From Paenibacillus sp. Marseille-Q4541 (GTDB taxonomy: Bacteria > Bacillota > Bacilli > Paenibacillales > Paenibacillaceae), in assembly GCF_018310695.1 (NCBI RefSeq), contig NZ_JAGXCY010000041.1, positions 1 through 36,003 on the forward strand: a DNA stretch of 36,003 bases, written 5' to 3'. Of the stretch, positions 7,893 to 15,409 are shown in pieces. Position 1 is the stretch's first letter, and each line of letters starts with the position of its first letter. Position numbers and translations under genes: made by a program. Under the pieces are notes generated by a model. It was given only the letters and a program-made list of their open reading frames with translations, had not been told where the DNA came from and did not search any database.

Positions 7893-9332
7893 CTACAGGC
7901 TTAATACTTCTACGAGCAGTTTATTGGCAAGCCCTGGATTTGCTTTACCTTTACTTTCCTTCATAACTTGTCCGACAAGGAAACCAATTGCTTTCTGTTT
8001 ACCGGCCTTATAGTCTTCTACTGACTGAGGATTTGCAGCTACAACCTGCTCAACAATACCAAGAATGGCTCCTTCATCACTGATCTGTACAAGCCCTTTC
8101 TCTTCTACAATCTGCTGAGGAAGCTTACCACTTTCCAGCATTTCTTTGAATACCGTCTTGGCAATTTTGTTGCTGATGGTTCCTTTTTCGATCAGACCGA
8201 TCATTTCTCCAAGCCCTTGACCTGTCAGTGGCAGCGCGGAAAGTTCTAGTCCTTCACTATTCAAGTAGCCCAGTAAATCTCCCATGATCCAATTGGATAC
8301 TGCTTTCGCATCCGAAGTATATTTCATGCTGTCTTCGAAAAGATTCGCAATATGCATAGATGAAGTAATTACTTCTGCATCATAGGTTGGAAGACCAAAT
8401 TCGTTAGTATATCTCGCTTTACGTTCGTCCGGAAGTTCAGGGATTGAAGCACGAACGCGGTCTTTCCACTCCTGACTAATGTGAAGCGTAACAAGATCCG
8501 GGTCTGGGAAATAACGATAATCATGCGCCTCTTCTTTACTACGCATTGATAATGTTTTGCCAGCCGCTTCATCCCAGCGCCGTGTCTCTTGAACAATTTC
8601 TTCGCCGTCGTCCAGTAGTTCAGCCTGACGAATCTCTTCGTATTCCAGACCACGCTGTACTCCACGGAAAGAGTTCATATTTTTCAGTTCTGCTTTGGTG
8701 CCTAGTTTGGTTTCTCCCACAGGACGAAGGCTTATGTTCGCATCACAACGCAAAGATCCCTCTTCCATCTTTACATCGGATACATCGCAGTATTGCATAA
8801 TCGCACGAATCTTCTCAAGGTAAGCACGTGCTTCTTCTGGAGAAGATATATCCGGCTCAGATACAATTTCGACAAGTGGAGTACCTACACGGTTAAAGTC
8901 AGCTAGCGAAGCATATCCTCCGTCCACATGTGTCAGTTTTCCCGCATCTTCCTCCAAATGCAAACGAGTAATGCCGATCCGTTTGGTTTTGCCACCTACT
9001 TCAATGTCAATCCATCCGTTCTCCCCGATAGGTTGATCATACTGTGAAATCTGGTATGCCTTCGGAGAATCGGGATAGAAATAGTTCTTGCGGTCAAATT
9101 TACTTACATCAGCGATGGTACAATTGATCGCCATAGCTGCTTTCATTGCGTATTCCACTGCCTGACGGTTAAGTACCGGCAGTACGCCCGGGTGTCCTAA
9201 ACAAATCGGGCATGTATGTGTATTTGGTGGTGCTCCAAACTCAGTAGAGCATCCGCAGAAAATTTTTGAATTCGTATGAAGCTCGACGTGAACTTCCAGT
9301 CCAATGACGGTCTCATATTTCGTTGATGACAT
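7893..9332 (-). CDS. gatB: Aspartyl/glutamyl-tRNA amidotransferase subunit B
   Basis: GatB binds the misacylated Glu-tRNA(Gln) (or Asp-tRNA(Asn)), activates the side-chain carboxylate with ATP and accepts ammonia from GatA. The 479-residue length is typical. Visible family signatures are VIGLEVHVEL at residues 8-17, the zinc-site cysteines in FCGCSTEFGAPPNTHTCPIC, and the DADVSDVKMEEGSLRCD-type cradle segment (here YCDVSDVKMEEGSLRCD). The C-terminal YqeY-like domain ends in GLANKLLVEVL. The start ATG has GAGAGGG at nine bases. It is the last gene of gatC-gatA-gatB, with a 29-base gap after gatA. Confidence 0.97.
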   Translation of the reverse strand: MSSTKYETVIGLEVHVELHTNSKIFCGCSTEFGAPPNTHTCPICLGHPGVLPVLNRQAVEYAMKAAMAINCTIADVSKFDRKNYFYPDSPKAYQISQYDQPIGENGWIDIEVGGKTKRIGITRLHLEEDAGKLTHVDGGYASLADFNRVGTPLVEIVSEPDISSPEEARAYLEKIRAIMQYCDVSDVKMEEGSLRCDANISLRPVGETKLGTKAELKNMNSFRGVQRGLEYEEIRQAELLDDGEEIVQETRRWDEAAGKTLSMRSKEEAHDYRYFPDPDLVTLHISQEWKDRVRASIPELPDERKARYTNEFGLPTYDAEVITSSMHIANLFEDSMKYTSDAKAVSNWIMGDLLGYLNSEGLELSALPLTGQGLGEMIGLIEKGTISNKIAKTVFKEMLESGKLPQQIVEEKGLVQISDEGAILGIVEQVVAANPQSVEDYKAGKQKAIGFLVGQVMKESKGKANPGLANKLLVEVLSL

Positions 9333-9361
9333 ATTCTTATTCCCTCTCTTTCCTCTGTGAA

Positions 9362-10819
9362 TTACAGCTGTGGACGCTGTTTGTGGTACTCGGTGTGCTG
9401 CTCAAAGGCATGGGCTACACGCAGAACGGTCGACTCGTCAAAAGCCTTTCCGATAATCTGCATACCAACAGGCAATCCATCTGCAAAACCACAAGGGACG
9501 CTAATCGCTGGAACACCGGCGAGACTTACAGGAATAGTAAGAATATCGTTTAGGTACATCGTTAGTGGGTTGTCCACTTGAGAACCAAGCTTAAATGCCG
9601 TTGTTGGAGCCGTAGGTCCGATAATGACATCATAATTTTTAAACACTTCATCAAAATCATTTTTGATCAAAGTACGTACTTTTTGAGCTTTCAAATAATA
9701 AGCATCGTAGTATCCTGAGCTAAGTGCATAGGTTCCCAGCATAATACGGCGCTTCACCTCTGATCCGAAACCTTCACTGCGGGAGCGATGGTACATATCT
9801 AGTAAGTTTTCTGGATTATCGGCACGAACACCATAACGAACTCCATCAAATCTTGCCAGGTTAGAAGAAGCTTCAGAAGAAGCAAGCAGGTAGTAACTTG
9901 CCACTGCATATTCTGTATGCGGAAGAGAAACCTCTTCCCATGTTGCGCCTAAACTTTCAAGTACTTTGAGTCCTGCCATGACCGTTTCTTTGACCGATGC
10001 ATCAACGCCTTCACCAATGTATTCCTTAGGTACAGCAATGCGCAGTCCTTTCACATCACCAGTCAATGCACTCAGAAAATCAGGAACTTCTACATTCGCA
10101 GAAGTAGAGTCCATCGAATCGTAACCAGAAATAGCTTGGAGCACATAAGCAGAGTCTTCTACATTTTTCGTAAGTGGGCCGATTTGATCAAGAGATGAGG
10201 CAAATGCAACAAGACCAAACCGAGATACACGACCATAGGTAGGCTTAAGACCAACAACACCGCAATAAGATGCTGGCTGACGGATAGAGCCGCCTGTATC
10301 AGATCCTAGTGTAAAGTAAGCTTCCCCCGCAGCTACAGCCGCTGCAGAACCACCGCTGGAACCACCAGGTACATGATCCAGATTCCAAGGGTTGCGAACC
10401 GGATAGAAACTGGAATTCTCATTAGAACCGCCCATCGCAAACTCATCCATATTTAATTTGCCTAGTGTAACGGTATCCGCACCCTTAAGCTTTTTAACAA
10501 CAGATGCATCATAGACAGGATCAAAGTTTTTCAAAAATTGACTGGCGCATGTCGTCCGAATGCCCTCAGTAACAATGTTATCTTTAATGCCCACAGGCAG
10601 TCCGAAAAGCAAACCGCGCTCCTCACCAGCCGCAAGCTTGTCATCAAGGCGTCTTGCTGTCGCTTGTGCTCCTTCTTCATCTAGTGTCAAATAAGCACGA
10701 ACCTGCTCCTCTACTGCGCCAATTCTTGCATAAGATGCTGCTACCAATTCTGAAACCGAAAATTCCTTCGCATGCAGCTTATTATGTATTTCAGGTAATG
10801 TAAGATTAAGCAAACTCAA
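9362..10819 (-). CDS. gatA: Glutamyl-tRNA(Gln) amidotransferase subunit A
   Basis: GatA is the amidase subunit that releases ammonia from glutamine for GatB. The 485-residue protein has the full amidase-signature catalytic triad: Lys79 (in GIKDN), cis-Ser154 (in GGSSGGS) and nucleophile Ser178 (in DTGGSIRQPAS). These are the same numbers as in Staphylococcus aureus GatA. The start is TTG, with GGGAGG nine bases upstream, and the product begins MSLLNLTL, matching the usual MSLF- start of the family. There is a 23-base gap after gatC, and gatB follows. It is cotranscribed as an operon. Confidence 0.97.
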   Translation of the reverse strand: MSLLNLTLPEIHNKLHAKEFSVSELVAASYARIGAVEEQVRAYLTLDEEGAQATARRLDDKLAAGEERGLLFGLPVGIKDNIVTEGIRTTCASQFLKNFDPVYDASVVKKLKGADTVTLGKLNMDEFAMGGSNENSSFYPVRNPWNLDHVPGGSSGGSAAAVAAGEAYFTLGSDTGGSIRQPASYCGVVGLKPTYGRVSRFGLVAFASSLDQIGPLTKNVEDSAYVLQAISGYDSMDSTSANVEVPDFLSALTGDVKGLRIAVPKEYIGEGVDASVKETVMAGLKVLESLGATWEEVSLPHTEYAVASYYLLASSEASSNLARFDGVRYGVRADNPENLLDMYHRSRSEGFGSEVKRRIMLGTYALSSGYYDAYYLKAQKVRTLIKNDFDEVFKNYDVIIGPTAPTTAFKLGSQVDNPLTMYLNDILTIPVSLAGVPAISVPCGFADGLPVGMQIIGKAFDESTVLRVAHAFEQHTEYHKQRPQL

Positions 10820-10842
10820 CTGTATAAACCTCCCTATTGTTT

Positions 10843-11130
10843 CTATTCAAGAATAGCCGGTACTTTAATCTGACCGTCTTCTTCATCCGGCGCATTGAGC
10901 ATAACCTTCTCAATCGGTAAACTGTCTCGTACCTCATCTTCACGCATCACGTTTGATACATGCAGTACGTGTGTAGTTGGCTCTATACCTTCCGTATCCA
11001 GCTCGTTTAACTTTTCTGCATATTGTAGAATCGCATTCAATTGTTCTGTGAGCTGCGCTTCTTCCGTTTCACTTAGATTAAGGCGTGCCAGCTTGGCTAC
11101 ATGCTGCACATCCTGATTCGTAATACTCAT
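10843..11130 (-). CDS. gatC: Glutamyl-tRNA(Gln) amidotransferase subunit C
   Basis: GatC is the small subunit that wraps around the GatA-GatB interface and stabilises the complex. The 95-residue length and the pattern VQHVAKLARLNLSETE, followed by ILQYAEKLNELDTEGIEPTTH, are characteristic. The start ATG has AAGGAGG about 12 bases upstream. It is the first gene of the operon and has a sigma-A-like promoter at 11181-11208. Confidence 0.95.
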   Translation of the reverse strand: MSITNQDVQHVAKLARLNLSETEEAQLTEQLNAILQYAEKLNELDTEGIEPTTHVLHVSNVMREDEVRDSLPIEKVMLNAPDEEDGQIKVPAILE

Positions 11131-11180
11131 TCTTTGTTCGTTCCTCCTTCAAAATAACCTTATCTATTCATATTGTGTCC

Positions 11181-11208
11181 ATTTTAACACGTCCATGCAG
11201 TGAATCAA
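11181..11208 (-). promoter_or_regulatory. gatCAB promoter (sigma-A type)
   Basis: On the minus strand TTGATT (11203-11208), a 16-base spacer and TAAAAT (11181-11186) lie about 50 bases upstream of the gatC start. It is downstream of the terminator at 11232-11259. Confidence 0.5.
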
Positions 11209-11231
11209 ATGAAATCGTTCTAAAGAAACAA

Positions 11232-11259
11232 AAGGAGCCGGAAAAATACCCGGCTCCTT
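11232..11259 (-). terminator. Rho-independent terminator upstream of gatC
   Basis: AAGGAGCCGG pairs perfectly with CCGGCTCCTT across an eight-base loop; on the minus strand the T-rich sequence TTTTGTTTCTTT follows. It ends the transcript of the 128-residue protein gene just upstream of the gat promoter. Confidence 0.8.
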
Positions 11260-11262
11260 ACA

Positions 11263-11649
11263 TTAAATCCATGCACGAAGATTAACTTGCTTTATAAAAT
11301 CCGCTTGTGACATTGGTTCGTTCGCGGCCTCTTCTTCCTCTTCCACTAATTCCAGTTCATCGCCATTCAGTAACTGACGAAACAACTTCTCATTATGTGT
11401 TGCAAGTGCATAGTCAATGAGGGCATCCCTCTCTATACGCTCAGCTTCCTGCCTCAAGATTTGTTCTTCTGGTTCAATATCACCCGAAGGAACAAAAAAG
11501 TTACGGTTAACCTGAGGAACACGAATCACATAGTCAAAAGCATTATCTGGGTTCCGGTCATAAGCAATAATATAACCGTAATCCCCTACAGGAAGATTCT
11601 GCTCAAAGGCGTCCGCGACGATGATAATCTTTTCCCCTAAATTCAGCAT
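11263..11649 (-). CDS. Conserved hypothetical protein, acidic tail
   Basis: I do not recognise a characterised family. The 128-residue protein starts with a compact beta-rich segment (residues about 1-58, MLNLGEKIIIVADAF to FFVPSGDIEP) that looks like a small SH3-like barrel. It continues as a charged helix with an EEEEE run (about residues 103-107). No signal peptide, membrane segment or cysteine is seen. The start ATG has AGGAGG six bases upstream, a strong translation signal, and the gene is bracketed by terminators (11232-11259 and 11774-11804). It is therefore a single-gene transcript and almost certainly a real cytosolic protein of unknown role. Confidence 0.7.
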   Translation of the reverse strand: MLNLGEKIIIVADAFEQNLPVGDYGYIIAYDRNPDNAFDYVIRVPQVNRNFFVPSGDIEPEEQILRQEAERIERDALIDYALATHNEKLFRQLLNGDELELVEEEEEAANEPMSQADFIKQVNLRAWI

Positions 11650-11773
11650 CGTCTACCTCCTGATCTGTTGTTGTCTGTATAGTCTACTAAAAAAAAGTAA
11701 CGATGTCTATGGAAAGAATCCACCCTTTACATGCTGAAATGATAGACAAAAAATAGATAAGAAATAAAAAAGA

Positions 11774-11804
11774 ACGCAAACCGGGACGAATCCTCAGTCT
11801 GCGT
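11774..11804 (-). terminator. Terminator after the metallo-hydrolase gene
   Basis: On the minus strand ACGCA-G-AC and GT-T-TGCGT, with an inner GG/CC pair, form an imperfect hairpin followed by TCTTTTTTATTTC. It lies about 100 bases past the stop codon of the gene at 11906. The 11650-11905 gap otherwise shows no gene. Confidence 0.6.
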
Positions 11805-11905
11805 GCTTGTCATAGTTAGGGTGTTTCTAATAAAGTTCATTCTAATCATAATTAAGAGATTTGTCCATACCTTTATGATGAAAATTGTCGGTTCCTGCTA
11901 TTTTT

Positions 11906-12541
11906 TTAGCGAGAAGCACGAACATAGGGATTATTTAGTTTTTCGAATCCAATTGTTGTCTTAGGTCCATGTCCCGGATACACCGTAACATCCTCATCGA
12001 ATGTGTACAGTGTGTTCTCTATGGAATCGATCAGCTCACGCTCACTGCCACCAGGAAGATCGGTACGCCCTACACCTGAACGGAACAATACGTCACCTGC
12101 AAATAGATCTTTGCCGCATAATAAACTCACACTGCCGGGAGAATGTCCTGGGGTATGGAATACCTTAAACGTATGGCCAACCAAATTTAAATTTTGACCA
12201 CCAGCAAGATCGTATTCTGCCGGCCCGGTGGTTAAGGGGCCAGTCACATCAGGCCAGCGTAGCGACCCGTTCCATTTGGCAGACTCCAGCCAATCTGCTT
12301 CGGCCGTATGCAAATAAACAGGGCAACCCTTCCATTTACGAATTTCCTCAACACCACCCATATGATCAAAGTGAGCATGAGTGAGGACAATCGCCTCAAT
12401 CTCCAGATCCTCAATAGCCCGAACAAGTGGCTTTGGATTCATACCTGGATCAATAATAAAAGCTTTATTTGTGTCTTCTCCTTGTACCAAATAGGCATTG
12501 GTCTGTAATGGTCCAAGGCTAAAAGTTCGTATATTCAGCAT
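11906..12541 (-). CDS. Metallo-beta-lactamase-fold hydrolase (YqgX-like)
   Basis: The 211-residue protein has the binuclear-zinc MBL motif THAHFDH (His55, His57, Asp59, His60), HTPGHSPGSV around residue 133 and AGDVLF with its bridging Asp. The ending YPGHGPKTTIG is the pattern of the glyoxalase-II-like branch, to which B. subtilis YqgX belongs. It probably hydrolyses a thioester such as S-lactoyl-thiol conjugates, although the substrate is an inference. The ATG directly follows the stop codon of the thioredoxin-fold gene (TAA then ATG, no gap), and no strong ribosome binding site is seen. Translation is therefore probably coupled to that gene. Confidence 0.85.
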   Translation of the reverse strand: MLNIRTFSLGPLQTNAYLVQGEDTNKAFIIDPGMNPKPLVRAIEDLEIEAIVLTHAHFDHMGGVEEIRKWKGCPVYLHTAEADWLESAKWNGSLRWPDVTGPLTTGPAEYDLAGGQNLNLVGHTFKVFHTPGHSPGSVSLLCGKDLFAGDVLFRSGVGRTDLPGGSERELIDSIENTLYTFDEDVTVYPGHGPKTTIGFEKLNNPYVRASR

Positions 12542-13108
12542 TTAGAAACCGGAAATTAGTTCACGCAGTTCACTAATAATGACTGCCTGACTTTCCGTAC
12601 CCTCCCCATAACGTCGTTTAATTTCCTTCCGCGTCTCTGCTAGATTATTCTGATAATCCGCATTTTCACGGTCAGGGTTCTCACTTTTGAACTGGATCAT
12701 CGCTTCTTGCACATGAGCAGGACGCGGTCCCCATGTTCCAAGCACATGACCACCAGAATCAGCAAAAATAACAACCGGTATTGAACGCCCTCCCATAGTT
12801 AGGAACTGATCCATGACTTCGAGGTGGTTCTCCATAATCAGTACTTCAGTAGGGATACCCGTAATTTCCAGAGCTTGAAAGACGACAGGAATATTACGAA
12901 CTACATCGCCACACCAGTCTGCTGCAAGAATAAGAACACGCAAATCATCACGATGGTTCAGACTTTCAAAGAAAGCTTTATCTTCCTCATTTGTCCATTC
13001 AAATCGGTTATACCAATCCCGAAAAGCCTCTTGGTTCTGAGTCATGTTCTGAACAAACTCTTCCGGTGGTAACCCTTTGCCGAATTTGTGCGATAAATTT
13101 GGAGCCAT
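12542..13108 (-). CDS. Thioredoxin-fold protein with a single cysteine
   Basis: This protein of 188 residues carries a thioredoxin-like core: VLILAADWCGDVV as strand and active-site helix, and the cis-proline segment SIPVVIF. It fits the thioredoxin_9-type family of Bacillota. The second active-site cysteine is missing (WCGDVV), and there is no other cysteine in the protein. It therefore cannot act as a dithiol oxidoreductase and may use a mixed disulfide or work with a low-molecular-weight thiol. I place the start at ATG 13108, ten bases after GAAGGGA; an upstream GTG at 13117 would overlap the ribosome binding site. It is tightly coupled to the downstream metallo-hydrolase. Confidence 0.8.
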   Translation of the reverse strand: MAPNLSHKFGKGLPPEEFVQNMTQNQEAFRDWYNRFEWTNEEDKAFFESLNHRDDLRVLILAADWCGDVVRNIPVVFQALEITGIPTEVLIMENHLEVMDQFLTMGGRSIPVVIFADSGGHVLGTWGPRPAHVQEAMIQFKSENPDRENADYQNNLAETRKEIKRRYGEGTESQAVIISELRELISGF

Positions 13109-13372
13109 GTGAAGCACTTCCCTTCTATTCAGAATGTGTTCAATAGATATGTTGATTACATATAAACCAAATAGACCAGATACAAACAGATTTAGGATAT
13201 ATGTTCATCTTTACTTATGTAAGGTACTAGAATATTGACTGTGAATTTTCTACTGTGGAAAGTAAAGACATCCCGTTTACCATCATATCACGAACTTCTT
13301 ATTTTCTTCCACCAAGGCAGGTGTCCAGCCGGGCGTCATTCGCATATGGTACAGAAAAAGGAGGTCGATGGT

Positions 13373-13711
13373 ATGAATCATCATGCCCGTCCCGGACAGA
13401 CAGCTCCCTTCTCCAAAGGACCTAAGTCACAACTGCCTTCTGCCCGTAAAATTCGTAGAGCCTGCAACAAGGAGTTGTACCGGACTGTAAAGCGGCTCAA
13501 AGTCTATATTGCACCAGACCTTATGAAACAAGGTGAAGACCTGTATTTCCGAAAAGTTATCGGTAACTTAATCTGGGTCACCGAACATCAAAATAATCGC
13601 AAAGCCCAATGTGACTGGTGGGACAAAGATGTACTCCCTGAACTTGCTGTATTATGGGATATCCCGGAGCCCAAGCTATCTGCTGCCTTCCGTGAATCCT
13701 ATGGAGGATAG
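13373..13711 (+). CDS. Hypothetical basic protein
   Basis: No family is recognised. The 112-residue protein has a Pro/Lys/Arg-rich N terminus (about 1-35) and a compact C-terminal domain with several tryptophans (WVTEHQNN, CDWWDKDVLPELAVLWDIPEP). The start ATG 13373 is set by AAAGGAGGT seven bases upstream; the open frame upstream of it has no ribosome binding site. Its stop codon TAG is immediately followed by the complement of the stop codon of the converging polymerase gene (TAGCTA at 13709-13714), so there is no room for a terminator. The 13119-13372 gap upstream holds AT-rich divergent promoter DNA; no unambiguous -35/-10 pair was identified. Confidence 0.7.
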   Translation: MNHHARPGQTAPFSKGPKSQLPSARKIRRACNKELYRTVKRLKVYIAPDLMKQGEDLYFRKVIGNLIWVTEHQNNRKAQCDWWDKDVLPELAVLWDIPEPKLSAAFRESYGG

Positions 13712-15277
13712 CTAAGAAACAAGGACAAGACAAGAAATACTGAACCCAAGTAAAAGGAATGTGACAAGCACACTCCACATCCAAGCCGGAAAATATTCTC
13801 TCCCTTTTATTGATTGAACATCTTCTTGCAAAGCTGGGCTAGTCGTTTCTCGTATAGGTAAAGCTTGAGCTCCAAACAAGACCAGAATCATCCAGAACAC
13901 AGAATAACTGAAATCAAAGTCAATCACACCGTGCAACATCATGAGCAGGCCGGCAGGTAGAAGCTCGCGGGCGTGATACCACATCAGTCTTCCTATATAG
14001 AGGAAGAGACTCAGCATAAGCAAAAGGCCGACCACTCCCGTATCGACCCACATGTCGAGATACGCGCTATGTACTTCATTGCCAGCATAAGGGAAAGATT
14101 GTACGGTCCCAACAGCATGTTTCCATGCTTCCCCGCCATGCCCCAGCCAAGGGGAGCGCATGGCGAACCTGGCTGCATCCTGCCACATAACCTCCCGAGA
14201 GACCCAGGTCTCACCGGAGGTTATTCTTGCGGATGCAGTCAAGGCCACGAGCCATGCGCAGCTGGCAAGGCATGCAGCGCTAACTGCAGCGGCAGCGCCC
14301 TTAAGGCCGCGAGCAAGCAGCGTATGGAGTAGCAGCGCGCCAGCCAGCGCTGCCACCTCCCCCCCGGCCAGCAACAGCAGGCCGGGAAGTGTTGCCGGCG
14401 CAAGGCTAGCGCCGGCAAGGGCCCGGTGCGCAATGGCCGCCGCAAGAAGCGGCGCCGCACTTGCGCACAGCAGCGGCAGACGCTGGCCACGCCGCTGCAA
14501 CAGAAGCATGGCAGCAGCGCACACGCATGCCGCGAGCCAAGCGCCGCGTGACTCGCTAAGAAGGAGCGCCGTCGCCGCCGGAAATAAAGCAAGGGACGAG
14601 AGAATAACTTGTTCTCGTCCACCTTTTTCATAGCGGCCAAAAGCGGAAGAGGCGACCGCCAGCCGCTCGAGCAGAAACAGCCCGATGAGCGCTCCGAATG
14701 CATTCGGATATTCAAGCACTCCTGATAATCGTGCTCCTGAGAAGCTAATAAGTGGATCGTCTGTACGCAGGATCGTGTAGGGCAATACAAACAAACCACA
14801 TACGGCCGACAAACCGCTAATTACAAGGAACCAACCTACTACTTGAAAACTTGCACCGAGCCACCTTTTTCCGATTGGATTCGTTCCGATCAAAAGACAC
14901 ACTGCAGCATATCCACTAATCAGACCAAACCTGATGATGTTCTGAAATGTGCCTCCTATGCTGACAGGCTGTCCCGCTAACAATTGGAAAGCATAAAGAG
15001 CTGAAAGAAGTAGCGGGATTAGATACAAAAGAGCTTCTTCCTGAAACAGACGATGATACAAAAATAAACGTTTCTTTTTGAACCCCAGCTGAACGTACAG
15101 AAAAAGACAAAGCAGCGTAAAAAAGAAAAATGCTCCGATCTGGTAAACATCCTGTATAAAAAAGAGGCCCTGCTCCATAACACTCATCCCTAAGAACGAA
15201 CCTAAAAAGACGCCCAATATAGAATAAATCCATCTTTCTCTTCCTTTTGATCGTTCCCTCACGTTTTGATGCATCAT
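13712..15277 (-). CDS. O-antigen ligase / Wzy-type polymerase family membrane protein
   Basis: The 521-residue protein has about a dozen hydrophobic segments and two signatures of the O-antigen ligase superfamily: SRGAW (about residue 231) and the loop GHGGEAWKHAV...NEVHSAYLDMWVDTGVVG (about 385-425). In Gram-positive bacteria, relatives polymerise or ligate surface polysaccharide. No glycosyltransferase cluster surrounds it. The central part (residues about 233-332) is extremely Ala/Leu-rich and is encoded by about 71 percent GC DNA, unlike the rest of the gene. ATG ATG starts the frame; AGAGAGG lies two or five bases upstream of the first and second ATG, so the true start may be 15274. Confidence 0.8.
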   Translation of the reverse strand: MMHQNVRERSKGRERWIYSILGVFLGSFLGMSVMEQGLFFIQDVYQIGAFFFFTLLCLFLYVQLGFKKKRLFLYHRLFQEEALLYLIPLLLSALYAFQLLAGQPVSIGGTFQNIIRFGLISGYAAVCLLIGTNPIGKRWLGASFQVVGWFLVISGLSAVCGLFVLPYTILRTDDPLISFSGARLSGVLEYPNAFGALIGLFLLERLAVASSAFGRYEKGGREQVILSSLALFPAATALLLSESRGAWLAACVCAAAMLLLQRRGQRLPLLCASAAPLLAAAIAHRALAGASLAPATLPGLLLLAGGEVAALAGALLLHTLLARGLKGAAAAVSAACLASCAWLVALTASARITSGETWVSREVMWQDAARFAMRSPWLGHGGEAWKHAVGTVQSFPYAGNEVHSAYLDMWVDTGVVGLLLMLSLFLYIGRLMWYHARELLPAGLLMMLHGVIDFDFSYSVFWMILVLFGAQALPIRETTSPALQEDVQSIKGREYFPAWMWSVLVTFLLLGFSISCLVLVS

Positions 15278-15337
15278 GACCTCTCTGCTCCCTTTTTTAT
15301 CCCATTCCTATCCTTTCATTTATTATTCCCTAGAAAA

Positions 15338-15371
15338 AAAGAGGCCAACCCTTATTAAGGTTGACCTCTTT
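15338..15371 (-). terminator. Rho-independent terminator after the methyltransferase gene
   Basis: On the minus strand AAAGAGGTCAACC pairs with GGTTGGCCTCTTT (one mismatch), followed by a run of T. It ends the transcript of the gene at 15410 before the polymerase gene starts. Confidence 0.8.
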
Positions 15372-15409
15372 ATCCAATTGTTATATTCAAATACTCAATT
15401 CTGTGACGT

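Noticed and set aside
9323..9581. Plus-strand frames over the gatA/gatB junction
   Set aside because: Shadows of gatA; no ribosome binding site, and they overlap highly conserved coding sequence.
14160..14799. Long open frames on both strands within the GC-rich core of the polymerase gene
   Set aside because: They exist because stop codons are rare in 70 percent GC DNA; they have no ribosome binding sites, and the polymerase frame has family motifs on both sides.
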